A DNA stretch of 64,000 bases from Gavia stellata (lineage: Eukaryota > Chordata > Aves > Gaviiformes > Gaviidae): the NCBI RefSeq assembly GCF_030936135.1, contig NC_082595.1, positions 86,604,451-86,668,450 of the forward strand, in the 5' to 3' direction. The translations under genes were made by a program, and so were the position numbers. The notes under the pieces were generated by a model, which ran no database searches, was not told the DNA's origin, and worked only from the letters and a program-made list of their open reading frames with translations. Below, in pieces: positions 25,218 through 38,831 of this stretch (the first letter of the stretch is position 1; each line of letters begins with the position of its first letter).

Positions 25218-26564
25218 TGTAATACACAAGGACATGGAGGCTTTATTCTCTAAACTTCTTTACTTTATTACAGATTACCACAAATACCACAAAAATCACT
25301 GCTAGCAATTATACATCCACAAAAATCACCACTAGCAAATATACCTATGGTTAATAAAGCTAATATGAAGATTAATAAAGTGAGTATGAATTAATATATA
25401 TCAAGCTATTACAATTATTATCAACAATCAGTAATACAGTATCAGTCAATAGTATGGTGTCAATCAATAACAGCATCAAGCAGTATGGTAGTACAACCAA
25501 TGACAGCAACAATCACATACATATATACTATTACAGGTTACTACAACTTACCATTAGTGAAGCAAACTTATCAACAATAATATAAGAGCAGATACCCTTA
25601 TGATAGATTACTTATATGAATATATATAATATTTACATGAAGCGAATTAGACAGATTTCAGAAGGAGCCAAACCATCCCAAAAGGGAGCAACAAATCAGT
25701 CCCAGGGGTGGGACACCAAACCATCCCCAAAAGAGGGGAGGACAGACCCAAGCAGTAAGATAACAGACAGAGTCTCCCCTCAAAGTGGATCCCTGACACG
25801 GAGTCTGGAGTCAGCCAGAGTCCCCAGTGAGAGTCCAAAAGCATGTGGAAAGTCCATGCGGGATTCAACTGGGAAGTTCTCAGAGAGAGAGAGTCTCCAT
25901 TTTGGATAAAAATTAAGTCCTTTTTATAACAGAGATGTAAAAGGGCGTAGGACATCCTACTTCGAGCAGTCAATAGATGATGTTAATTTCTATTTTTCAC
26001 CTTTAACAGCCAATAGATGATTCTGTTTTCTGTTCTTTCAGAGCAATTTTATTTTTCTAGGCTGTTTTCCACTTTCTCAGATGATGAGTTGCCATTACAG
26101 TCCCTTGTTTTTGCACTTACTGGTGGTACCTTGGGATGTCTCCAGTTTCTAGGTCCCCGGCTGCACTTTTCAAGGATGCTTGTGGTTCCAGGCCTAGTCC
26201 CCAGGCTCACAGTCCCAGGCTGGCAGGCCTTTCTCTGTCAGTATTCTTCAACAGACAATTTCTTCTGTTCAGCGATTTTCCCCTTCTAACCAGGCCACCT
26301 TTATGGTTGCTCGCAGGTGGGTGAGCCAAGGCAGCCAGGTGAGGCTGCTGGCCATGAACATGGACCCGTGAACATCTAGAACAGCAGTTGGGCTCCTTAG
26401 GGTGCCTGATAAGCCGCTACATGCCTGTGGGTGTGCTCACCTACGCATCAAGTGTGGAGGTCAGGACTCCGTTGTCTAAATGTGCAGATGTCCCAGGTCT
26501 CAGTTGTCTAAATTGTGCGGATGCCCCAGGTGCTGCAGGGCATCTCAAATGGCACTAGGTGTCA
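25218..26564 (-). mobile_element. LTR-like block in minus orientation, boundaries approximate
   Basis: Read on the minus strand, this block has the layout of a retroviral LTR. There is a mixed-composition U3 part at 26,564-25,930 and a TATA box (TATAAAAAGG) at about 25,920-25,930. A long AT-rich leader part follows, then clustered AATAAA signals near 25,229-25,268 with a G/T-rich stretch beyond. The outermost bases can be read as TG...CA, but I found no matching target-site duplication, so the ends may be wrong. No viral coding sequence is present. The family is unknown to me; an ERV-derived solo LTR is the most likely explanation. Confidence 0.5.
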
Positions 26565-26670
26565 ATTTGTGGGCCACCAAGTCAAGCCTGGAGGATGGAA
26601 TTTATTTGCTCCTCTAGTCTCTACCTCGCAGTCCAGAAGTGCATGTCTGTCCTCTCGGTATGCTAATATT

Positions 26671-27307
26671 CCAGCAGTGTGCCCAGGTGGCCAAGAAGGC
26701 CAACGGCATCCTGGCCTGTATCAGAAACAGTGTGGCCAGCAGGAGTAGGGAGGTGATGGTGCCCCTGTACTCGGCGCTGGTGAGGCCGCACCTCGAATCC
26801 TGTGTTCAGTGTTGGGCCCCTCACTACAAGGAGGACACTGAGGTGCTGGAGCGTGTCCAGAGAAGGGCGATGAAGCTGGTGAGGGGTCTGGAGCACAAGT
26901 CTGATGAGGAGCGGCTGAGGGAGCTGGGATTGTTCAGTCCGGAGAAGAGGAGGCTGAGGGGAGACCTTATCACTCTCTACAGTTACCTGAAAGGGGGTTG
27001 CAGAGAGGTGGGTGTTGGTCTCTTCTCCCAAGTGACTAGTGACAGGACAAGAGGAAATGGCCTCAAGTTGCACCAGGGGAGGTTCAGACTGGATACTAGG
27101 ATAAATTTCTTTACTGAGAGAGTGGTGAGACACTGGAACAGGCTGCCCAGGGAAGTGGTGGAGTCACCCTCCCTGGAGGTGTTCAAGGAACATGTGGACG
27201 TGGCATTGTGGGACATGGTTTAGTGGGCATGGTGGTGTTGGGTTGATGGTTGGACTTGGTGATCTTACAGGTCTTTTCCAACCTTACTGATTCTGTGATT
27301 CTGTGAT
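26671..27307 (+). mobile_element. CR1 LINE 3' fragment, plus strand (copy B)
   Basis: The fragment starts abruptly at CCAGCAGTGTGCCCAGGTGG, encodes the C-terminal RT region in an open frame to 27,223 ([19 protein letters not shown] at the start), and ends with the CR1 tail and ATTCTGTG units at 27,290-27,307. It lies about 100 bp after the LTR-like block and 300 bp before an older CR1, so this is a repeat cluster. Its 3'UTR lacks the long T tract seen in copies A and D, which points to a different subfamily. Confidence 0.95.
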
Positions 27308-27610
27308 ATATCCATTAGTTCTGGCTGCCGTGGGTATCCACAGTGTCTAAAATGCACTGAAGGCATTGTCCAAAAAGGCATGCTAAATGTAAAATCACTG
27401 TGTGATTATAACTTACTGTAAATACCCTATATAGACAAATTAGTATCAAAATTTACGTTGCTGGTCTCGCTTTCCTGTCTCAAATGCTGGTAGAAAGCTA
27501 CTCAAATGCTGAGTATAAGCATAATTTCCATCAGGGGAGAAATCTGTTCAACATGATGACATCTGATTCTGGTCCAGGACAGTAGGATCAAACGTTGTTA
27601 CCACCTGATA

Positions 27611-28118
27611 ACTACTGTGTTCATTTCTGGGCTCCCCAGTACGAGAGAGATATGGAGCTACTAGAGAGAGTCTAGTGAAGGGCCATGAAGATGGTGAAGG
27701 GACTGGAGCATCTCTCCTGTGAGGAAAGGCTGGGAGAGCTGGCACTGTTCAGCCTGGACAAGAGAAGGCTTGGGGGGATCTCATCAATGCATATAAGTAC
27801 CTGAAGGGAGGGTGCAAAGAGGACAGAGCCAGGCTGTTTTCAGTGGTGCCCAATGACAGGACCAGTGGCAATGGTCAGAAGCTGAAACACCAGAGGTTCC
27901 CTCTGAACATCAGGAAACACCTTTTCACTGTGAGAGTGACTGAGCACTGGCACAGCACCCGGGGAGGTTGTGGAGTCTCCATCCTTGGAGATACTCAAAA
28001 GCCATCCAGACGTGGTCCTGGGCAACCGGCTCTACGTGGCCCTGTTTGAGCAAGAGGTTTGGACCAGATGACCTCCAGAGGTCCCTTCCATACTCAACCA
28101 TTCTGTGATTCTGTGATA
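27611..28118 (+). mobile_element. Old CR1 fragment, plus strand (copy B2)
   Basis: A diverged CR1 3' part: the C-terminal RT region is recognisable (GTTCATTTCTGGGCTCCCCA) but interrupted by stops and frameshifts. The tail reads TTGGACCAGATGACCTCCAG, then AGGTCCC and ATTCTGTG units ending at 28,118. The tail differs from copies A-D, so this is an older subfamily. Confidence 0.9.
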
Positions 28119-31100
28119 GCTAGTTGGTATTTTACTGGTGTAAAGAAAGTGGTGAAAACAGTTCTTGGGGAACAAATGTATCTCTAGAGCCTGCAGCTTA
28201 TATTTCACCTGGTTAGAGGTGTGACTCAGAAAGCAAAAGATTTAGAGAACATAGGTGCAGAACTTCTGCCCAGCAAGCATGAGATGTTGAGGTATATCAG
28301 TAAATCATTTCCCAACAATCCTCATACTCTAGACTTGAATCTTTGATTGTCTCAAACGTGTCCTTTCATGTGAATGTTGGCTGTTGATGGAAAAAAGGAC
28401 AGTGTTGCTTTGCTTGGCATGAAGAGATTTCTTTGTATGGAGGCATAAGCTGTAGAAAGAAACTTAGATTAACATATGTTCTTACCAAAGTTTTACCATT
28501 TGTCTGTAAAGAAATATAGCCAAGATCACAGTGATATGAGAGGGATTACAGCCTGCTCTTGTCGTGCAGAAAGGGCAGAGCAAGAGTTTCTCTTAGTCTC
28601 CTGCCAAGGCTAGTAGCATGCAGGTCCTGAGCTCATGGAGGGAGTGAGACCACTGTGGCATTGCTATGTCCTCACCACAAAAAGGCTAAATAACATGCTA
28701 CTGGCGTAAGTCATTGCTAGATGACTTCTTCCTGAAGCCAGAGAGGGGAACAGGGAAAAAATGTTAAATTTCCAACCAAATCTTCTACAGCAACACAACT
28801 ATCTATGGTCTTTTATCAAGAGCAGATAGTAAAATAATCATCTAGGGCTTATCTGTAAAGAAAAAGATAGAAACCTTGCAGAGTATCACAACAATTTAGG
28901 ACCTGTCTCTGAACTGGCAGGCCATTCATCTTCTGGTTAGAATCTTCAAAATAGTCCAAGTAGCTGGGGTGGAAAGAATAACGTTAAGTAATGTCAACGT
29001 AAAGAAGTAATGCCAAACTAAAGAATAAAAAAGTAAAGAAAAATGTGTAGCATTGCCGGGAGCTGAAGTAGAGCAGATCAAAATTCAGGGATGATTTTGA
29101 GGAACCAAAAGGGATGATTTTGCTTCAAAATGCAGGGAAGATTTTGAGGAGTCAAGACATGAATCTGTGTGGTAAAAACTGCTAAAAAGACAGAACTTAC
29201 AATTAGACATGATCAAAAAAAAAAAAAAAAATTAAGCAAGTCTTAAAACATGCATTATTTGCCAGCATCACTAAAGTAATAAACATGGATTAAAGTAAAA
29301 ATTAGCTGGATCCTTTATTTCTTATAATATTTGCCTTGTTACTTAAGGGTCTGAGAAAACTTATTTTTCTGTATTACAGATACATTTCAGAGCTTATTAT
29401 GTCATCATTTTTCTCCAAAAACAGTTAAATAATGTGAGTGAAATATTCACTTAGCAAAAGCTGGTTTCCCCTAAATTATCCATAATTTAGCTGTAGGTCT
29501 TGCATAGATTTATGGTGTCCATTATATCAACTTAAACCCAGGATGTAGAGGCCTATAAATTGATATGTTTCTTCTTTTTGTGAAATGCTTATAAGGTAAA
29601 TATTACCAAAGCCTATGGCAATGCATTCTTTTTTCATTTGAGGGACACCATGTATTCCTTAAGTAGAATCCCCATGCAGCAACATGAGAATAGCAGTAGG
29701 GTCAGAATTTTGCTGAAGTTAATTAGAAACAGCCAAGTTTGAACAGACGGCTTTTATTTTGTGTTATTTATGTATGGGATTATTCTGAGCCAAGCAGGGA
29801 ATTTGTTGAAGTTACTTATTTAAACAAAAATTCAGAATAGAAGTCTTGCAGTCTGTAACTCATGTTCCTATAACTTAAACTGGCCACAGAACAAATCACA
29901 ATTTCTCATTCTGTGTTCAGTAATGCCATCATTTAACTACACTGCAAACAGTTATTCAGGGAACATCTTTGGTAAGGCAGTGCTCTGAATAGCTACTCAA
30001 ATAACCATGAACACCGTGTTGCTTTCCTGAACGTAGCAAAGCTTGTCTTTCTCCGCCTAGGTTAATGTCAGCTGGGCGCTTACATTTCTTGCCTTTAGTC
30101 AAGGATACACTGCTCACCCAGTAAATCAAATTCGAACTTAAATTCTGCCCCCGATCCTCATGGATTCCTAATGGAGCATCACTCGCACAGGGTCTTTCCT
30201 TAAGGGCTTTGCTCTGCTGAGTTGTTTCGAGAAGGAGACGCTGGAGGGCACCAGAAGGACGGAGCTGGCAGCCCCCGGGGCGGGCAGCCCCCGGAGACAG
30301 TACCCTGGGGAAGCAGCCGGAGTTGAAGGGTCTCTCTCGGCGTGGGCATGGTGCCATGCTGCTGCCGTGGCCGTGGGGAGAAGCGTGTCCCAGCAGAAAG
30401 CTTAAGCAGCGAGTGGGAAGCCAGAGGGAAAACCATAAAATGCCGCTTTCAGCCAGCAATGCTGGTGGCAGAGGGGAAAGGGAGAGGAAGAACATCAAAG
30501 GCAAGAGTCACATCATGTAAAAAAGTGTATTTCGACAGTGGCCTGCCCACTTTCCCTCACCTCATGTCCACATACTGTCCGCAAACATTTTGGGAGAGAA
30601 GTCTATAATGCTGGAGGATCCCAACAGGCTGGTGCAATGATCTGAAAAATGCAGGGTGTAATTCAACAAGGATGACCTGACAAATTCCAATTTGTTAAAA
30701 TCAAAGTGATGAACAGCGCATGAGCTTTGGCAACATTTTCAACAGGAAGAGGCTTCTCAGGTGCAGGATGAATTTCTGGTCACCATGAGAGAGCATCATC
30801 CCTGCAGTCGCAGTGAAAAGGACACAGCCTCGACTGGGGAGGTCATATGTCTTTCATCTTTTTGGCTGGCACCAGGAACTTTGTTTGCATGTTCCAGATA
30901 GGTGATCTCACCAACAACCTATCTGAAAGTGTCTCTTTCTCAGTCTCCTCTGTCAGAGCTTTTCCAGTTTGAATAAATAATGTAATATTTACCACCCTTG
31001 GAGAGGGAGGGTGAATAGATTTGTTTCCTGCCTCCCAAACCTGTGCCCTAAATGCTGCTATCTCGGCTTAGGACAAGTTCTTGCAAGAACGTTTTTTGCT

Positions 31101-34100
31101 TTTATCCAGTGCAGCATGGATACATTTTTGAAATTACCAAAGTTTAGCAGATGGGAAAAACAGTTCTTTCCCATGTTGCTGGAAGAATGGTGCAGCCAAC
31201 AGATTCCTGGCCCGGCTGCTGCTCTGAAGCTGTTATGCTGGTCGCTGCATACACTTGAGAGTTCAGCCAATGAATTATAGCTTGCTATAATAAGAATGTT
31301 CTGCTTTCCATTAGATCACACTCGCTGGAACAATAGCAAATGCACTGAAGCAGCCAGCACGGCCATCAGTGACATTTCAGGGTCTCTTTGCTCCATTGCT
31401 TGTGGAGCAACAAGTTCTGGCAAAAGGATACCATGGTCACATTGTCAGAAGTAGCAGATGAGCTCTTCTGAAGGAGAAACAGACGTGTTAGGCCAAATGA
31501 ACAGCAAAGTACTTAGACTCCAAAGGAATCTTAGCAAAAGCTGAAAAAAATTGAAAGCAGAGATCATAAATCATGTATTAAAACTCAATGCAGAGCTCTC
31601 TTGTGGTGTTATGTGAGTAATAAATAACACCCTAAGCTGTCAGCAGCAGCTTGAATACTTCTTTATCAAACCACCCTTTGAAACAAAAGATATGCCTATC
31701 TATCTCCTGGACTGAAATTGTTGCAGGGAGTTAAGAAAAGAGACTGGTTCACCCAGCAGAAGCAGAGCAGGAAGGTATGTCAGTTTGGGTCACGCTACCA
31801 GAAGTTGGATCTGTTCATAGGAGAAATAAGTGTTCAAAGAATTCCCATATGATCATACGTCTTTGGAAGGGCAGACCACTTAAAAAAGGCCAAATCAGTC
31901 ATGCAAGTCACGAAACTGAGTAGTCGCAGGCATTAGCTGCTGGGTAACCTACGTGTTTTCATATCTGCCACTGCTCCTTTGAAACACCAAGGGCAACTCA
32001 AGGTCAGGAAGCATAAATTTAGGCATCTATTTATGCGCTAGATGTTAAACCTCCAGTTGTAGGCAATACAGCCAAAGGTACAATACCAGCCAATACAGGC
32101 ATATGAAGTGATTTATTCAGTCACCCACAAGGTCCTACTTCAGGATGACCTGAGTTGCTCCTTAGGCTTTACTGACTTTATTGGCTAGAGACAAGATTCA
32201 CACATAAATGTCCAGCACTGGCTAAGCACTGGGAGGGTGTCCTGTATGGCATCCAGCCATCCCAAAAGGACATGGGTTTCCCTTCTGTTGTAAGTGTCAG
32301 CCACGTGTCTCGGACTTCTGAAATACTTCAAATGGCACCACCATTTAGGCAACTGAATTGAACCACCGGTCTCCACTGAGCCATTGATCTCCATAGTCAA
32401 AACATAGACAGCAAGCATATTTTTATATATACCTACATACAGACATGCTAATTTAAGGGCCTCCACCTTGAACTGAGTTCCACTCCAGATATTACCTATC
32501 TTTCTCTGCACTTGAAGATTTCATTGGCTTGAAGTTTTGTTTTGAGGCTGTTGGGTCTTTCAATTGTAGAAGCTCTCACGCTTTGTTTCACTCAACTGAA
32601 ATACAGTTCAGCAACAGTTCACGTTCTTAAGCTTTAACAGGCTGGTACAGAACAAATACGTGTGCATACAGGTAGCTCAGCATTTAGAGACTGCTTTTGA
32701 ACCTTCCTAACTCTGGCTTACTTGTGTTTTGCATGTAAGTCCCTGGAAGGCAGCCCTGTGGCCCTTCTTCAGAGTACAGAGGCAAAATAGTTGGGTAGTT
32801 ATGGGTGAAGCAGGAATGAAAGTATGGGAGAGCACCAGAAAAAGCAGTAAAGTGAGGACAAAGGAATGGTCAGTATTGATAACCGAGGACATGAGTGGAA
32901 GCAGTCAGACTGGAAAATGCTGAGGAATGAGTTGTTCATTTACATTGTGACCAGAAGGCCTGTGCTCCCTCAGCAAGAGGATGGCAACAAGGATGTCACA
33001 TGTGCCATGCTTCCTTCTGCTGTCCCACCAGGAAGATGAAGATACCCAAAGAGAGAAATCATGGACAACACAGAGCAACCTTGCTGGAGATGTATGGAGA
33101 ATGAAGAGTTTGAGGATGAAATGAGGATCTGGCATTCACTGTTCATCATTCAGTGTAGGACTCTGAACCAAATTCTGAACAGCATTAGCTGGGGAGTGAT
33201 TTTCCCAGTTCATTTGGTTTGAAGCTTTTCTCCCGGCCTGCATTACTTGTTTTTCCTGGAATGAAACACAAACAAAATCTGCCTGCCATTCGAACTGCGC
33301 TGCTGATGAGACACTGACCCACTCCATGGCTTTAAGCAAGCAACTAGCTCACTCACTATCTCAGTTGAGCCTTCTGAAAAACAGGGTAATGAGTTACACT
33401 TCGCTGATAATGAAAAAGTGAACATGAATGGAATAGTTCCCAGAAAGTAAATTACTAAATAAATATCCATTAACAAGTGATCCTAAGATGAGAACATGCT
33501 TGTGGGAACAACTGCATTTTCACTAAGGCCAGTCTTGAATAATGCCCTGTCTCATGAAATACTGAGAGTCACCGTGACAAAGCACAAGTTGTTACCATGG
33601 TTATTAAGTTGATGGTGACTCTTTTCATTCAACGATATCACAGGGATTAGCAGAAGATATGGCCATTTCTGGGGTTTTGTTTCCTCCTGTTGTTGTTGCC
33701 CATGGCTGCCCCTCCTGGAGGTGTGGCTCAATCCTGCTTCTCCATCTCCTTCCACAAACAACTGAGTGACTGAGCTTAACCAGGCAACTTTTTAGTGGGG
33801 AGTATATTTTAGAGACATTGTCATAACAAGTCCCAGACCCTTCGTTTTAGAAGGAATACCACCAACATTCACACATTCAGGACAGAACCAGTACAGTAAG
33901 GTATTCTCATTTATTTACTTGCATTACCATAAATTTTACAGACTCAGGTTTGTTGACTAAGGCTTTTAATGTGCACAACAACAAAACGCTATGACCCAAA
34001 GAACTTGGACTGGGAGCCATCAGGTGGAAAGCAACAGGAAACAGAGACAATTGGTCCTAGGCAGCAGTCTCAGCAAAGCAAGCGCTCAACCATCATCAGG

Positions 34101-37100
34101 ACTTCGGCAGGCCTGAGGACTGTCAGAGAAAAGAATGAGGTGGTTCTGAGGTGTTTATAAAGACTTTTTCAGAGAAGAGCAAGTGGCTGTGGGGAAAAAC
34201 ACCAGAAGTGCTTGTTTTATCAAGTTGGAAACGGAAATTTGCATCATAAGCTGATCAGAGGTAGGGCTTGACCTCTAAATGCTGAAAGGGTTATTTTAGA
34301 AGTTGTTTTATCTGAGCAGTCACAGCACGCAGAGTTGTGGTGAGCTCATGGGAATAAGCAATTAATTCTGTGAGCAGTAAATCTGGTGAAGCCTTGTTTA
34401 TTTTGAACTAGTGTCTTTATTTTCTTACCCACCCAACACAATAATCCTGACAGCTCGCCTGACCCTAAAGCTCTGTATGACTTTCTCCTCATCTCAGCAG
34501 CACAATCATCTTCTTCTCACGTCCCCTAAATACCAGCTAGGTGAAGGGCAGCATGAGCTCCCTCCGCTTCCCGACAAGGGACATGTGCTGGCTGGCAGCC
34601 TGATACCCACGGTGATTGGCCCCACCACTGCTGGTGAGCACACACTTCAGCTTTTTTCTCATTAAATTTCCTTTCCTATCCAGGGCCAGTCTTCAGAAGT
34701 CATGTAGAAAATTCCACTGTTCCACTATTCTTCATCTCAGCCAATAACCCTAACTAAGCAGTAAAGAGAGAAAGGCACTCTTAGTCCATGATTCATCCCA
34801 TCCCAAAATAGACATCTAAATCAGGTCACTTGAATCATGGTTAAAGTGCCAGCTGGTCTCCACTAACTATAAGGACAACCTAAGGTGACTATCATCTCAG
34901 ATTAAGACATTGATACTATAGAAGTCTAAACTTAGGTGAAATGAATCCTACCCTAATGCCTTTGAGCTGTGTGTCATACTACTGCATGAAGTGTGGCAGT
35001 TGGTTTAAAACTTACTGGAGTGAGACAGATGGATGGACGTTGTGATCACCAAAGCCTTCCTTCGTCTGGATGCTAGGCTGAAAAATCAAAAAGTATTGGG
35101 GAAGAGTGAGAAAATAAAAATATATTTGTGCACATTTCCACAGAGGAAGATGCTACATTCAATGAATAAACTATTTGTTGTGTCATTCAGTCTGTTCTAG
35201 ATTCCAAGCCTGTACATCAGGTTTAAATATTTAAGGTCTGATCTCCCACCTAATAAACTGCATAAAGCTGGACCCAATAGTTCCTACATAAAATTCACAG
35301 CTGCACATTAAAGTAGAGAATATATGGAAAAAGATAGCAAATCTCAAATTGAGACAATTTTTTTATTTGAAAAAATGAATTCAGAAAATTACATTTATCC
35401 CTTTAACACCTTAAAAAAATTGAACTTCTATACAGCAGGTTTTTCAGTCTTCAAGCCATTCTCTGCCTCTTTTTGAGCTCTCTCCATCTGCTCAACAGCC
35501 CCTGTATGCGTGAGTGGTTAGAACAAGGCACCCCAGTGCTGGTGTCACCACCGTCTTCCCAGCAGTTAAAACCACCACACATTTTTTGACAGCAAGTACC
35601 AACAAGTTGACCTATTCTACAAAGGTGAAGGTAGTTCACTTACCTTTTTTCTTTTGCAAGCTTTTCCAGGAATTAATGTATATTTTTCCAGTCACATATA
35701 AAGAAAGAAGGTGATGAAAGAAAGAAGATGAAAGAGAAGTCACACAAGACATATTGGTTCCAACAAGATGAGAGTATTTAGTTGTTCTGTGTTGGAAAAC
35801 AGAAAAAAACAGCCATTAACTTGTAAAGGACCTTGAAACTTTCTCTTGCATGCCCCCTTTTGAGGACAGTCCGAGTTTCCACATGCCTCTGTTTCTCCAA
35901 GCCTGGAGCTAGGCTGCAAAATCCCCATTAAGGGCTACCATGCAGATGCAGAAGTGCTCCACAACTCTGAATTGGTTTCTCAACACAAAAAAAGTCTCTT
36001 TTGTGCAACTTCATTGTGAAAAGGTACCCTGAAACACACAGTTGCACAATAAATGCTCACCACTTACCTCAGGAGTGAAATCCCAGGACAGCTGGGGTGG
36101 GGGCACCTCCCAGTGTCTCCTACACACCACTTCACATACGCATCCCAGGTTGCCACATGTCCATCTCCACAATTTTGGCATCCACTTGGCGCTCATGCGT
36201 GTGCCGTCCCTGCAAGGGGGAAGTGAGGATCAGAAAGATTTCACCAAGACTCACAAATTCCTGGTGGAGTTGAGAAGTAACAGCCATCCCCAGGCTCGGC
36301 CATCTCACGTAACCTCACCCTGTGAGGAAGCGCAAGCCCCCAGAGCCAGCAGAAGAGACCACCTTGCATCCTCCTCCCCAGTCCCCCCCAGAGGCAGCTC
36401 TCTCCATCCTCTCCAGCTCTGCCTCCCACTGGCACATGTGTCCATGCGGCTGGATGGAAAATCACATCACGACCCTGAGCCAGATTACAGCTTGTGGTTT
36501 TTTCCCGTTGGCTGAGATTTCAGCTGGATCAATTCCTCTGTTGTTCAGACCAGGCTTGTGCAAACTCAAAGGGAGAGGGTAGGAATGAGCAGGTGAGGGA
36601 GGCAGCGCTACAACTTTTAGCATGGATTCTGGGTAATGTCAGCTTGAAAATATAATTCCTACCCCTGAACCAACTTCTCAGCCCTAGCAGAGCAGTCCTT
36701 TTCAGCTTTTTCTCCATGAATGCGGAGGGCACGTGACTGCTGCTGTAACTGGGCCATGCAAGTCATACAGTTTGCAAATAGCAGCGGTTGTTTTGAACTG
36801 GAATGCAAACTGAAAATACCAGGAGAGCAGACTCTGAAAGTATTTGCTTCAGAAATGTCACCAGGTTTTTGAAAAGCTAAGCGAAGCAGTCAGCTGCCCG
36901 CATTGTATGGGGACTCCTCCTGGCAGCCCCCAGAGCACACGGGCTGTTCTCTGGTGGGACTGGCAGGCAGAGGGTGAGCCATAGCAGCCGAGCGCACAGG
37001 CTGGCCCCTCTGGATCCAAGCACAGACCTGCCAAAGCTTCTTGAAAGCTGGGGAGCTCATGCTTTCCACTCTTCCAGCTCTGCTGCAGAAAGCCTGAGCT

Positions 37101-38831
37101 GCCAGCTCACGGGCAGCCAGTGCGGCAAGGCTGTGTCCTGCCCACCACCCCAGCACAGCAGCCGAGTGACCTGCCACATTCCCGGGGGACCCCTCTGGTT
37201 TGAAGCATTGGTCAAAACTGGTGTGTGCCTATGAAACATTTCCAATGAATCTGCAGTTCCCCAGGAAAGCTCAATCTTTCAGAAAATTCCCCCGGCTGCA
37301 TCCCCCAGAGCCCCAGCCCAGTGGCCAGGGTTTCTGTTCATGGAGGGATGAATGGGAGAGGGGAAAGCTTCAGTGATTCTCCAGCATCAGAGGGCCGCAG
37401 TGCCAAAGGAGCATCTTCTAAATCCTGGAGAACTGGCCCACAGAAATCCAGTTCAAGTTGCTGGGTCCACTAAGAGTTGCAGAAAACTGGCATTTTGTGG
37501 CAGTTAAGATTAAGGATTTCAAGAAGTTTAAACAGAAAAAAAGTAGAAAAAATGAGTGCATTCCTTATACTGTGTTAGAAAGACATGCAGTTTAATAAAA
37601 TCAAGACTTTCTTCAATGTCTTCGGTACTGTTTCTTATTAGCCTGGTGAAGGAGTGTCAGTTTTCTTCTGCTGATAGCATAGCAGAGTTGTGCAATGAGG
37701 GTCTGTCCCAGTGCCACATGGCTCTAGGTGTTTCATGCTCAGTATATCGTGCAAATACAAAGTTACTGGTTTGCTAGCAAGTTTGCTCATGTGGAACGGG
37801 GCCAACAGAGGATGACTGGACAGAAATTATAGGGACCTTTCACATCATAGAAAGGCACATGGTACATGAGACGCACCATAGCGTGAGACCAGGGACACTC
37901 AGCAAATCTAGAGTCACGTTACAAACAAATTATGTTTTCAAATTTAAATTAAATTACCCTGAATTTTTATTTTTTGGAGAGGACTGTTGTTATTACATGT
38001 ATAACAGCATATAGGGCTTTTTGCGCCATTATTTTAATTATGCTTCAAGTTGGTAGTGACTAAGCAACTTAACAAATTCTCTTTCCCCCCTCTGCAAAAT
38101 GAAGTAGCAGATTTGGGATGTATCAGACCATGACACGTGTAAAAGGCACCTCCGTGTGTGCTGCTCATTGACATGGGCAGGAAAGACCCAGACAAGCCAC
38201 TCCTCCTCTGAGAGGGCTCCTGGGCCAGCCTGGCCCCACGCTGGTGAACTCATGGGGAATGACGCCGCTACACTGCAACCTCCCCACAAGCACTTTGAAG
38301 GCTGCTGCCTCCTCTGGCTGTACACCCCCTCTCCCCACAAAGAGAAATGCACTTCAAAAAGAAAGTCACCTGAGTTTAATTACTGAAACTATTTTTTCTC
38401 CTGAAACTATTGTGCAAGCTGTGCTCCCTGGAAATACCAAAAACTGTTTACAGCTGCATTTTCCACTTGAAGCTTTTGGAAATAATTTACAGTGCAGAGG
38501 ATTAAAATAAACCAACTCACTAGCCAGAAGAGAAAATATCAGTTGTCACAATTATCCCTTTTTCTGTTTTAGATTGTTTCCTATCAGTCTTGGTAAGAAA
38601 GTGGCAAAGTTGGTGGCAAATTTGGGCTATCAATCCAAATGAGGAATTAAAGTCATTGAGGAAGAACGGGTGCCATCTGGAAAACAAGCAGAGAGCTTAA
38701 AAATAATTAAAGCTAAATGTATTCATTTATTCGTATTCCAGAAGGCTGCCCTTTGGACTCTCCTGAAGTTAATACATTAACATTAGGATGAAATGTTGGC
38801 ATGCTGTCCAAAATTTTCACCTGATATTCAA
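28119..38831. other. Intergenic DNA without recognisable genes
   Basis: More than 10 kb without a convincing exon, RNA gene or identifiable transposon. Minor features are an A run at about 29,216-29,231, a GC-rich patch near 30,200-30,450 with a duplicated GGCAGCCCCCGG, and a purine-only microsatellite-like tract at 35,700-35,740. Some frames exceed 150 codons (29,956-30,504 minus; 36,042-36,515 plus), but they look non-coding in composition. Confidence 0.55.
35700..35740 (+). repeat. Purine-rich GAAA/GAAG tract
   Basis: About 40 nt made nearly only of A and G, in repeating GAAA, GAAG and GATGAAAG units. Ordinary simple sequence. Confidence 0.7.

Noticed and set aside
29956-30504. 182-codon minus-strand ORF
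   Set aside because: No recognisable domain, and it runs across a GC-rich patch into AT-rich DNA. I saw no splice or promoter evidence.
36042-36515. 157-codon plus-strand ORF
   Set aside because: His/Pro/Ser-rich translation without a domain, and overlapping frames of similar length on both strands.
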